Source: Pseudomonas sp. RC10
GTDB lineage: Bacteria > Pseudomonadota > Gammaproteobacteria > Pseudomonadales > Pseudomonadaceae
DNA length: 64,000 bases
Direction: 5' to 3'
NCBI RefSeq assembly: GCF_038397775.1
Contig: NZ_CP151650.1
Span: forward strand, 2,294,001-2,358,000
Below the pieces are notes generated by a model. The model was not told where the DNA came from, did no database searches, and worked only from the letters and a program-made list of their open reading frames with translations. Each line of letters begins with the position of its first letter. Within the stretch, counting starts at the first letter, position 1. The position numbers and the translations under genes are program-made. Positions 35,547-43,766 of the stretch are shown here, one piece after another.

Positions 35547-35547
35547 G

Positions 35548-36267
35548 TCAGCAGGCCACTCGGGTATGCTCGCGGATGTAGCGGGCGACGTCGCCGGGTT
35601 CGTTCCACATCAATACATCGAGGATCGACAGATTCCCGACATAGGGCAACGCGCCGGTGGGGTAAACAAAGGTCGACAGATCCAGAAAGCGCAATTCGAT
35701 CTCGCGCTGTTGCCATTCATCGGGGACAAATATGTCCCTTCCGCCCGGCGAATTGATATAGCGTCGGGCGCCCATCTGGCTGCTGATTTCCAGCGCCCAC
35801 TGACCGGGATGCTCAATGGGCGGCAGTTCCAGGTTCAAAGCTGAATGCGGTGTCCAGTCGAAGCGCAGGCCGATGTAATCGCACGCCACCTGCAGTGAAC
35901 GCGTGTTCAGGTCGCTGATGCTGTTGCCTGTTACCGAATCGAAGACGGCTGGAATCAATTCAGTCACCCGACGATAAAACGGTGCCTTGCCTCGATAGAT
36001 ACCGAGTTGGCCGAGAATGCGTTGCTGGGCGGCGCGGTGATCGATCACCGTGGTGGCTTGAATCGAGCTGCCCAGCGTCGTGCTGACCGGCACCTGGATG
36101 TACTGCCAACCGCCTTTGCCATCGAGGATTCGATTACGATTCATCCAGCTCTTGCGACCGTACTGCGCGGTATCGAAGATCACGCCGCGTTCCACGGATG
36201 CAATCAACTGGAAGTAGCCCAGATAGGGGAAGAAGTAAGGTTGCATGATGCCCAATGTGCTGATCAT
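35548..36267 (-). CDS. WbqC-family protein
   Basis: A 239-residue protein with the family start LGIMQPYFFPYLGYFQLI and later NRNRILDGKGGWQYIQVPV, NLELPPIEHPGQWALEISSQMGA and LPYVGNLSILDVLMWN. WbqC proteins are encoded in O-antigen and other glycan clusters, often beside DegT aminotransferases as here, and may be N-acyl or amino-acid ligases on amino sugars; no activity is firmly established. ATG 36267 is the start of conservation. Twenty bp separate it from the upstream DegT gene. Confidence 0.85.
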   Translation of the reverse strand: MISTLGIMQPYFFPYLGYFQLIASVERGVIFDTAQYGRKSWMNRNRILDGKGGWQYIQVPVSTTLGSSIQATTVIDHRAAQQRILGQLGIYRGKAPFYRRVTELIPAVFDSVTGNSISDLNTRSLQVACDYIGLRFDWTPHSALNLELPPIEHPGQWALEISSQMGARRYINSPGGRDIFVPDEWQQREIELRFLDLSTFVYPTGALPYVGNLSILDVLMWNEPGDVARYIREHTRVAC

Positions 36268-36287
36268 GGGGTCTGTGCCGTCAGTCG

Positions 36288-37412
36288 TTATGTGATTGCC
36301 GAGCGGATCAGCGCGCAAATGTCGCGTACGTGATCCTGGGTTATGGCCTGGCCCGTCGGTAATTGCAGCAACACTTGGCACAGCTCATCTGTGACCTTGA
36401 GCTCGGTTGAAAGCGCGCTGGCAAAGGGCTCGGTACGGTGCACACCGGGGTGAAAGTAACGGCGTGCCAAAACATTCCGGGCGGTTAGCCAATCCAGTAA
36501 TTCATCGCGGCTGATGCCCAGTTTCGTGGCGGTGATGCGGACCACGGCAAATTGATAGTTGCTCTGTTCGCCGGCTGCATAATCGATGAAATCCAGACCG
36601 TCGATACCTGCCAGCCCTTCTCGATAAAGCTCATAGCGCTGGCGGTTTTCCTGGATGAAACGATCCAGATGCCGCAACCCCAAGAGGATCATGGCCGCCT
36701 GGGCTTCGGACAGTTTCGCATTCAAACGCAGGATGCCGCTGGCGTGTTCGTCACTGGCGTGAAAGCTGCGCAGGGTGCGTAAGCGGGCCGCCAGAGCGTC
36801 GTCGTTGGTGGTGATGCAGCCACCTTCGGCACCGCTGAGAATTTTCGTGGCGTGGAATGAGAAGATCTCGGCGCGGCCAAATCCGCCCATTCGCTGCCCC
36901 TCGAAGGTGCAAGCGGTGGCGTGAGCGGCGTCGAACAGCAATTGCAGACCCTGTTTTTTTGCCACCCCGGCCAGGCCGTGGGGGTCGCAGCCTCGCCCCC
37001 AGATGTGTACGCCGAGAATGGCCGAGGTCGCCGGCGTGATAGCGGCCTCCACCAGCGCTGCGTTGAGCATCTGTGTATCGCCGTCAACGTCACAGAACAC
37101 CGGCTTGAGCCCGGCCCATACCAACGATTGCACCGTGGCGGGGAAGGTGAAGGCGGGCACGATCACCTCACCGCTCAGTTCCATCGCGCGCAACAGCAGC
37201 ATCAGCGCCACGGTCCCATTGACCACGGTGATGGCGTGCCGTACCCCGAAATGCTCAGCGAGAGCCTGATCTGCCGCTTGCTCCAATGGGCCATGGTTGG
37301 TGTAGAACTGTCGGGCAAAGATGCCCTCGAACATGTCCCGAAATTCGGCCTGGTCGGGCAGGTTCAATTGCCCGACATGCAATGGCGCATCAAACACTGG
37401 CTTTTCGTTCAT
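36288..37412 (-). CDS. DegT/DnrJ/EryC1-family sugar aminotransferase 1
   Basis: A 374-residue PLP aminotransferase for nucleotide-keto-sugars. VIVPAFTFPATVQSLVWAG, CDVDGDTQML, DAAHATACTFEG and the PLP lysine in FHATKILSGAEGG are conserved. Typical products are 3- or 4-amino-deoxy sugars such as viosamine or Fuc3N. It overlaps the second aminotransferase by four bases. The two are only distantly alike, so they probably act on different sugars or positions. Confidence 0.9.
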   Translation of the reverse strand: MNEKPVFDAPLHVGQLNLPDQAEFRDMFEGIFARQFYTNHGPLEQAADQALAEHFGVRHAITVVNGTVALMLLLRAMELSGEVIVPAFTFPATVQSLVWAGLKPVFCDVDGDTQMLNAALVEAAITPATSAILGVHIWGRGCDPHGLAGVAKKQGLQLLFDAAHATACTFEGQRMGGFGRAEIFSFHATKILSGAEGGCITTNDDALAARLRTLRSFHASDEHASGILRLNAKLSEAQAAMILLGLRHLDRFIQENRQRYELYREGLAGIDGLDFIDYAAGEQSNYQFAVVRITATKLGISRDELLDWLTARNVLARRYFHPGVHRTEPFASALSTELKVTDELCQVLLQLPTGQAITQDHVRDICALIRSAIT

Positions 37413-38602
37413 TGTGGGACGCTCTCCAGTGGCGTGCCAAGCAGCACTGCGTCCTGTTCCAGACGTTTGAAGAGTTGTGCCAGACGCTCGATGTCCGCTT
37501 CGACGAGCAGGTCGCCGACGGGCATCTGGATGTACTGCCGACTGATGCTTTCGGTCACGGGCAGAGCAGGTGAGCCTGGCTCCAGTTGATGCAGAGGTGG
37601 GGAATAATACGGACGGACCAGAGCGTTTTCGGCGCGCAAAATGCGGATCAGTTCGTCGCGGCTGTAGGGGGCATGCGTGCCCACTTTCAGCAAGACGAGA
37701 CCGTAGGTGCCGGGCGATTGGCTGTAGTCGGCGAATGAAAGCCAGGACAGGTCCTGAAAGTGCCGCTGGTAGCAGGCAAAACGCCGTTTGTTGTCGTTGA
37801 TAATGGCGTGCATGTGATCAAGGTTAGACAGCGCCATGGCAGCATGCAACTCATTGAGTTTCGCATTCATGCCCAGTTCGACCGGAATGGCGGCGTCGCC
37901 GAAGCCGAAACTGCGCTGGCGCTGCAATTGCGCAGCCAGTTCATCGTCGTCGGTGGTCAGATAGCCGCCTTCGAAACCGTTTATCAGTTTGGTGGCGTGC
38001 AGGCTAAAAACCGAAGCGTTTCCACGCGTACCCACGCGGTTGTCCCGCAGGGTGTCAGTGTAGCGACCACCGATGCCATAGACGGCATCGACCAGCAGAG
38101 GAATGCCAGCATCCAGTGTCAGGCGTTCCAGCGCGTCGATGTCACACAGGCCATTGATGTTCTCCACCGCCAGCACGGCCGCGGTGTCGGCGTCGATCAG
38201 CCGGGCCAGCTCGCCCGGGGCCAGGGTGTGAGTCAGCGGGTCGACGTCACAGAACTGCGGCTCGTATCCGGCCCAGCGAATCAGGTGAGGCAAACCGCGA
38301 AAGGTGAGTGAGGGCAGGATCACTTTGCGTGCGTTCGGCCGCGCCAGATTGCGCAAGGCGAGGATGATTGCAAAGCAGGCGTTGGCAAAGGCGACGCAAT
38401 GCCGGGTGCCATGGAGCTCGCACAGGCGTTGCTCCAGCTCATCGACCAGCGGACCCTGATTGGTCAGCCGGCGGCGCTCCAGCGAAGCGCTGGCCAGCTC
38501 GAAAAAACGTTCGGGGTCGCGATTGGCCAGTTGCCCGGTGGTCAACGGCCGTTCGAACAGGGGCTGGCCGCCGAACAAGGCGAGAGGGCTGACGGTACTC
38601 AT
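37409..38602 (-). CDS. DegT/DnrJ/EryC1-family sugar aminotransferase 2
   Basis: A 397-residue PLP aminotransferase. VILPSLTFRGLPHLIRWAGY, CDVDPLTHTL, DAVYGIGGRYTDTL and the PLP lysine in FSLHATKLINGFEGGYL are seen. The DAAH Asp-Ala-Ala-His of most members is DAVY here, an unusual change in the PLP-ring pocket. Encoded just upstream of aminotransferase 1 with stop-start overlap. Confidence 0.88.
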   Translation of the reverse strand: MSTVSPLALFGGQPLFERPLTTGQLANRDPERFFELASASLERRRLTNQGPLVDELEQRLCELHGTRHCVAFANACFAIILALRNLARPNARKVILPSLTFRGLPHLIRWAGYEPQFCDVDPLTHTLAPGELARLIDADTAAVLAVENINGLCDIDALERLTLDAGIPLLVDAVYGIGGRYTDTLRDNRVGTRGNASVFSLHATKLINGFEGGYLTTDDDELAAQLQRQRSFGFGDAAIPVELGMNAKLNELHAAMALSNLDHMHAIINDNKRRFACYQRHFQDLSWLSFADYSQSPGTYGLVLLKVGTHAPYSRDELIRILRAENALVRPYYSPPLHQLEPGSPALPVTESISRQYIQMPVGDLLVEADIERLAQLFKRLEQDAVLLGTPLESVPQ

Positions 38603-38633
38603 GAGCAGAAGTGCTCCAGGTATGCGGGGGTAT

Positions 38634-39332
38634 TCAAATCCGGGTCAGGATCGCGTCAAAGCGGTAATGCGAGGAGAAGAACGTCGTTGGCATACGGCTG
38701 CAGCGCACTTCCCATCCAGCCCGTCGGGCGAGTTCTGTGAGCTGTTCCTGGGTTCGCCAGATGCCCATCAGGCTGCCAGGATCATCTTCTTCGCCGGGCA
38801 CGCGAACGCGTGAGGTAAAGAATTCATCCATGCGACTTCTGTCAGGGAGTTGGCCCAGGAAGACCTGCTCGATGCCGGTAAACCGCGCGTGCAGCAGTTG
38901 CAAGAACTCCAGCGCCAGTGGCTGTGGAAAATAGGGGAATGCGCCGTAACACATGGCTTTGGTGAACAGCTGCGGTTCTTCTTCCCGATGCAGATAAGCC
39001 AGCGCGTCGTCGAGGACATAGCGCTCGACAGGAGGGCGGGCGAACCGCTCGTTGGCGACATCGATCAGAAAGTCCGAGTAGTCCACGCCCAGTCCGCCCG
39101 CGCAACGTCCGAACAGTTGAGTGCTCAAGGCGCCATTGCCGCAGCACAGGTCCAGCAGCCGGTCTTGAGCGTTGAGGTCGACCCCTTGGCTGATCGCATC
39201 AATGATCATGGCGATTTGTTCGTCTGTCACCGGCTTGCCGCCGACAGTGCGTTTGACCTGACCCCAGAGGTCGTCCCGGTCGCAAGTTTGCGGGTGATCC
39301 TTGAACTGATATTCGGTGCTGATGCGCGACAT
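38634..39332 (-). CDS. Class I SAM-dependent methyltransferase of the glycan cluster
   Basis: A 232-residue protein with the Rossmann motif RLLDLCCGNGALSTQLF, GVDYSDFLIDVAN and YVLDDALAYL. It resembles small-molecule or sugar methyltransferases. ATG 39332 (SRISTEYQFKD) is preferred; an in-frame start 54 bases earlier lies in the neighbouring gene. It may methylate the unusual sugar built by this cluster. Confidence 0.8.
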   Translation of the reverse strand: MSRISTEYQFKDHPQTCDRDDLWGQVKRTVGGKPVTDEQIAMIIDAISQGVDLNAQDRLLDLCCGNGALSTQLFGRCAGGLGVDYSDFLIDVANERFARPPVERYVLDDALAYLHREEEPQLFTKAMCYGAFPYFPQPLALEFLQLLHARFTGIEQVFLGQLPDRSRMDEFFTSRVRVPGEEDDPGSLMGIWRTQEQLTELARRAGWEVRCSRMPTTFFSSHYRFDAILTRI

Positions 39333-39343
39333 GAACAGATACC

Positions 39344-40345
39344 TCAAGTGCGGCGTGACAGACGCAGGCGATGATTGAAAAGCCAATGCAGGACGAAGCC
39401 TACCTTGGTCAGTGTTGCCCCGCGTGGTGCCGCACTGGTGTGGGTGTGCTCGCCAGGCGCGATGGGCGCGAACAGTTCATCGCGATGAAAGAACGACCGT
39501 GCGATGGCTCTGTTGCTGGCGGCGTAGCTGTCGACCAGCGCTTGACGCTGGGCAACGGTCAGAAACGGGCTGTCGTCAAACACCGCTTTGCCAGCGGCTG
39601 CTGCCGTCAGCTCGATGAGTTGTTTGTGGTAGCGCCGCTTGTTGACGGTGCGTATGGGCAGACGGTTGATCAGGCGCTGGACATTGAGAATGTCGCGGTT
39701 GATGCGCTCGTTGACTCGCCCGTTCGGCAAGTCAAATGATTCAGCGGGCAGGCCGAGTGTCTGCAAGAAATCGATACGGATGTCTTCGCGGGTGAAGCGG
39801 GCGTAGTCGTGCAGGATGAAGGTGGCGTCTTTGAAGGTTTCCTGCCACGGCTTCAGGCGCTCGGCATAGTCCCACAGCCCGAAGTCGCGGCGAGTGGTGG
39901 CGGCAAAGTTGAGCGCATTGCCCTGCGCCTTGACGGTCTGGTTGTACCAGGACAGATGGGCGTCGTCCTGTCGCCGGATATAACAGACGACAGAAATTCG
40001 GTCGTCGGGCGCGAGTCCGGCGTCCCGCATCGTGTCCAGCAGGCCTTGGGGGTTGGGGAAGATAAAGAAATTTTCGCTGCTGATGATCACCGTATGGGCG
40101 TCACTGCCTGTTACAGCCGCCTTGAGCTCGTCGCGCAACTGCGCGAGCGACTTTTCCTGGCCGGTGGCCCACTCCGGATAACCCCCGCCCAGCAAGAAGG
40201 CGAGGTCATGATGGCCGTATCCGCGCAGGCTGACGTCGGGATAAAGAATGCCCTGGGATTTCAATTGTTCGCGATTGTCGAAAATGAACCGCTGGATGGC
40301 CGTTGACCCTGTTTTGGGTGCGCCAATATGCAATATCCAGTGCAT
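39344..40345 (-). CDS. Sulfotransferase-like protein
   Basis: A 333-residue protein starting HWILHIGAPKTGSTAIQRF, the 5'-phosphosulfate loop (P-K-T-G-S-T) of PAPS-dependent sulfotransferases, followed by TVIISSENFFIFP and VVCYIRRQDDAHLSWYNQTVK, the region that binds the 3'-phosphate (Arg/Ser). The rest is divergent. The nearby cysC can supply PAPS. It probably sulfates a sugar, lipid or polysaccharide; the acceptor is unknown. Confidence 0.75.
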   Translation of the reverse strand: MHWILHIGAPKTGSTAIQRFIFDNREQLKSQGILYPDVSLRGYGHHDLAFLLGGGYPEWATGQEKSLAQLRDELKAAVTGSDAHTVIISSENFFIFPNPQGLLDTMRDAGLAPDDRISVVCYIRRQDDAHLSWYNQTVKAQGNALNFAATTRRDFGLWDYAERLKPWQETFKDATFILHDYARFTREDIRIDFLQTLGLPAESFDLPNGRVNERINRDILNVQRLINRLPIRTVNKRRYHKQLIELTAAAAGKAVFDDSPFLTVAQRQALVDSYAASNRAIARSFFHRDELFAPIAPGEHTHTSAAPRGATLTKVGFVLHWLFNHRLRLSRRT

Positions 40346-40668
40346 CGAGTACTCATCTGATGTTGGCTGTCAGTTCCCTGTCACATGCCTCGTGCGGGAT
40401 TCATCGAGGGAGCGCCACAGTCGGCGTATTTCGCCGCAAAGCGCTCTGTACCTCTATGTCGGCGGGGCGCGGGTTTACTTGATGGAGCGCGCGTGTGATG
40501 GACAATGTCGCAGTGGGTCCGCTCCGAATGACCACGAGCAGCCCACAAAATACGGCAATTGCCCGGTTGGAATCAAACGACCGACGGCCAGCCAAGACCC
40601 TGTCGCATGAGTAAGAAAGCCCCGATTACTCGGGGCTTTTGGGTTTCAGCATTCACCTCCGGCCGGTT
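40346..40668. other. Intergenic region between the glycan cluster and fds operon
   Basis: 323 bp. It should hold the leftward promoter of the glycan run and, at its right end, the fds terminator at 40616-40640. I see no gene, tRNA or repeat in it. Confidence 0.6.
40616..40640. terminator. Intrinsic terminator of the fds operon
   Basis: AAAGCCCCGA (40616-40625) pairs with TCGGGGCTTT (40630-40639) around TTAC, with flanking T-run. It lies 28 bp past the fdsD stop on the leftward transcript. Confidence 0.85.
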
Positions 40669-40884
40669 CTACCATCCAGCCCCCTTTACCGCATCTTGCG
40701 CCAGCGGGTGCAATTCCGCGCCGTGATTCGCCGCCTGCAACGCCACCAACTCCTTCTTCATCCCCGGCGTCCAGAACATCTGGATGTGGTTGCGCACACC
40801 GAGAACTGCGGCCTCTTGATCCGGTTCGGTGGCGAAGTATTTGGCGATCTGGTTGACCATTTTGATCAGGTTGGCGTCGCTCAT
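40669..40884 (-). CDS. fdsD: Formate dehydrogenase delta subunit FdsD
   Basis: A 71-residue small subunit of the NAD-linked formate dehydrogenase. IKMVNQIAKYFATEPDQEAA and RNHIQMFWTPGMKKELV are the family signature. Its ATG overlaps the fdsA stop by four bases. It closes the fdsGBAD operon. Confidence 0.9.
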   Translation of the reverse strand: MSDANLIKMVNQIAKYFATEPDQEAAVLGVRNHIQMFWTPGMKKELVALQAANHGAELHPLAQDAVKGAGW

Positions 40885-43766
40885 CGGCGCACCTCCGCTT
40901 TGTCGGTGTGGCGAGCCTGGCGCCGTTCGTCGAGCAGGCGTTGCTGTTCGTCGCTGAAGGCCTGGTAGCGCTTTTGCCACTCGGAAGGGTGGTAGACGCG
41001 GCTGACTTCCACGGCGGTGACTTTGTATTCCGGGCAGTTGGTGGCCCAGTCGGAGTTGTCCGTGGTGATGACGTTGGCGCCGGATTCCGGGAAGTGGAAG
41101 GTGGTGTACACCACGCCTGGTGCGACGCGTTCGGTCACCCGGGCGCGCAGTACGGTCTGGCCGGCGCGGCTGCCGATGCCCACCCAGTCGCCTTCGTTGA
41201 CGCCGCGGCTTTCGGCGTCGGTCGGGTGGATTTCCAGTCGGTCTTCTTCGTGCCAGGCAACGTTCTCGGTGCGACGGGTCTGGGCGCCGACGTTGTATTG
41301 GCTGAGGATGCGGCCGGTGGTGAGCAGCAGTGGGTAGCGGGTGTTGACCTTTTCCTCGGTGGGCACGTAGCCGGTGAGCATGAAGCGGCCTTTGCCGCGC
41401 ACGAACTGGTCGATGTGCATGGTCGGCGTGCCGTCGGGCGCGCCTTCGTTGCACGGCCATTGCAGGCTGCCGTGAGCGTCCAGTGCGGCGTAGCTGACGT
41501 TGGTGAACGTCGGGGTGAGGCTGGCGATTTCGTCCATGATCTCCGACGGGTGTGTGTAGCTCATCGGGTAGCCCAACGCGTTGGCCAGCGCGACGGTGCC
41601 TTCCCAGTCGGCCTTGCCGCCCAGTGGGTCCATGACCTTGCGCACCCGCGAGATGCGGCGTTCGGCGTTGGTGAAGGTGCCGTCTTTTTCAAGGAACGAA
41701 GCGCCCGGCAGGAACACGTGGGCGAATTTCGCGGTTTCGTTAAGGAAGATGTCCTGCACCACCACGCATTCCATGGCCGACAGGGCTGCTGTCACGTGCT
41801 GGGTGTTCGGGTCGCTCTGGGCGATGTCTTCGCCCTGGCAGTACAAGCCCTTGAATTGACCGGCCAGCGCCGATTCGAACATGTTGGGAATGCGCAGGCC
41901 CGGGTCGGGTTGCAGCGTGACGTTCCAGGCATTCTCGAACTGAGTGCGCACAACTTCGTTGGAGATGTGGCGATAGCCCGGCAGTTCGTGGGGGAATGAG
42001 CCCATGTCGCAGGAGCCTTGCACGTTATTCTGCCCACGCAGCGGATTGACGCCGACGCCTTCACGGCCAATGTTGCCGGTGGCCATGGCCAGGTTGGCGA
42101 TGCCCATGACGGCGGTGCTGCCCTGACTGTGTTCGGTGACGCCCAGCCCGTAATAAATGGCGGCGTTGTTGGCGCTGGCGTAGAGGCGGGCGGCGGCGCG
42201 AATGTCGGCGGCGTTCACACCGCAGATGAGGCCCAGTACTTCCGGCGAATTCTCTGCGCGGCTGACGAATTCGCTCCAGCGGGCAAAGTCATTGCCTTCG
42301 CAGCGGGCGTCAATGAACGCCTGATCGAGCAAGCCTTCGGTGACGATCACGTGAGCCAAGGCGTTGAGCATGGCGACGTTGGTGCCCGGACGCAGCGCGA
42401 GGTGAATCTTGGCCCGGCCATGAACCGAATCCACCAGATCGATGCGCCGTGGGTCGATGACGATCAGTTGAGCGCCTTCGCGCAGGCGGCGCTTGAGTTG
42501 GGAACCGAACACCGGGTGGGCGTCGCTCGGATTGGCGCCCATGACCAGAATCACATCGGCTTTCATCACCGAGTCGAAGCTCTGGGTGCCTGCCGATTCG
42601 CCCAGCGTCTGTTTAAGGCCATAGCCGGTTGGCGAGTGGCAAACCCGCGCACAGGTGTCGACGTTGTTGTTGCCGAACGCCGCGCGCACCAGTTTCTGTA
42701 CCAGGTAGGTTTCTTCGTTGGTGCAGCGGCTGGAGGTGATGCCGCCAATGGAATCGCGGCCGTACTTCTGTTGCAGGCGACGCATTTCGCTGGCGGCGTA
42801 GGTCACGGCCTCGTCCCAGCTGACCTCCTGCCACGGGTCGCTGATGTGCTTGCGGATCATCGGTTTGGTGATGCGATCCGGGTGGGTCGCATAGCCCCAG
42901 GCGAAACGGCCCTTGACGCAGGAGTGGCCATGGTTGGCATGGCCGTTCTTGTCCGGGACCATGCGCACCAGTTCATCGCCTTTCATCTCGGCGCGGAACG
43001 AGCAGCCCACGCCGCAATAGGCGCAGGTGGTGATGACGCTGTGCTCCGGCTGGCCTTTCTCCACCACGCTTTTTTCCATGAGGGTCGCGGTGGGGCAGGC
43101 TTGCACGCAGGCGCCGCAGGACACGCACTCCGATTCGAGGAAGTTGTCGCCACCGGCGGCGGACACGCGGGATTCGAAGCCGCGTCCAGTGATCGTCAGC
43201 GCGAAAGTGCCCTGGGTTTCTTCACAGGCGCGCACGCAGCGGCTGCAGACAATGCACTTGCTCGGATCGTAATCAAAGTACGGGTTGGACACGTCTTTCT
43301 TGTCAGCGAGATGGTTTTCGCCTTCGTAGCCGTAGCGCACTTCCCGCAGGCCCACCTGGCCAGCGACGGTTTGCAGTTCGCAGTTGCCGTTGGCCGAGCA
43401 GGTCAGGCAATCCAGCGGGTGATCGGAGATGTACAGCTCCATGACGTTGCGGCGCAGCGTCGCGAGTTTCGGCGTCTGGGTGTGGACGGTCATGCCTTCG
43501 GTGACCGGCGTGGTGCACGAGGCCGGATAGCCGCGCATGCCTTCGATTTCCACCAGGCACATGCGGCAGGAGCCGAACGCTTCGAGGCTGTCGGTGGCGC
43601 ACAGTTTGGGAATGGTGGTGCCCATCAGCGCGGCGGCACGCATGACGGAGGTGCCTTCAGGCACGCTGATACGTTGGCCGTCGATGTTCAGGGTGACCTG
43701 CACGCCGCTGTGGCGGGCGGGCGTGCCTAAGTCGGCGTCGGTTTTCGGGTCGAATATCGTGATCAT
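40881..43766 (-). CDS. fdsA: NAD-dependent formate dehydrogenase alpha subunit (molybdenum) FdsA
   Basis: A 961-residue catalytic subunit. The N-terminal [2Fe-2S] domain has FGSCRMCLVEIEG, then the HPLDCLTCSANGNCELQ [4Fe-4S] domain, CIVCSRCVRACEE and CVSCGACVQACPT clusters, and CAYCGVGCSF before the Mo-bis-MGD core. The metal ligand is Cys in ARVCHSPTGYGLKQT, so not selenocysteine. It oxidises formate to CO2 and passes electrons to FdsB. ATG 43766 is chosen; the longer open frame continues into fdsB without conservation. Confidence 0.95.
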   Translation of the reverse strand: MITIFDPKTDADLGTPARHSGVQVTLNIDGQRISVPEGTSVMRAAALMGTTIPKLCATDSLEAFGSCRMCLVEIEGMRGYPASCTTPVTEGMTVHTQTPKLATLRRNVMELYISDHPLDCLTCSANGNCELQTVAGQVGLREVRYGYEGENHLADKKDVSNPYFDYDPSKCIVCSRCVRACEETQGTFALTITGRGFESRVSAAGGDNFLESECVSCGACVQACPTATLMEKSVVEKGQPEHSVITTCAYCGVGCSFRAEMKGDELVRMVPDKNGHANHGHSCVKGRFAWGYATHPDRITKPMIRKHISDPWQEVSWDEAVTYAASEMRRLQQKYGRDSIGGITSSRCTNEETYLVQKLVRAAFGNNNVDTCARVCHSPTGYGLKQTLGESAGTQSFDSVMKADVILVMGANPSDAHPVFGSQLKRRLREGAQLIVIDPRRIDLVDSVHGRAKIHLALRPGTNVAMLNALAHVIVTEGLLDQAFIDARCEGNDFARWSEFVSRAENSPEVLGLICGVNAADIRAAARLYASANNAAIYYGLGVTEHSQGSTAVMGIANLAMATGNIGREGVGVNPLRGQNNVQGSCDMGSFPHELPGYRHISNEVVRTQFENAWNVTLQPDPGLRIPNMFESALAGQFKGLYCQGEDIAQSDPNTQHVTAALSAMECVVVQDIFLNETAKFAHVFLPGASFLEKDGTFTNAERRISRVRKVMDPLGGKADWEGTVALANALGYPMSYTHPSEIMDEIASLTPTFTNVSYAALDAHGSLQWPCNEGAPDGTPTMHIDQFVRGKGRFMLTGYVPTEEKVNTRYPLLLTTGRILSQYNVGAQTRRTENVAWHEEDRLEIHPTDAESRGVNEGDWVGIGSRAGQTVLRARVTERVAPGVVYTTFHFPESGANVITTDNSDWATNCPEYKVTAVEVSRVYHPSEWQKRYQAFSDEQQRLLDERRQARHTDKAEVRR

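Noticed and set aside
42018..43730. 570-codon rightward open frame opposite fdsA
   Set aside because: Gly/Ala/His-rich low-complexity shadow; fdsA on the other strand has all iron-sulfur and molybdenum motifs.
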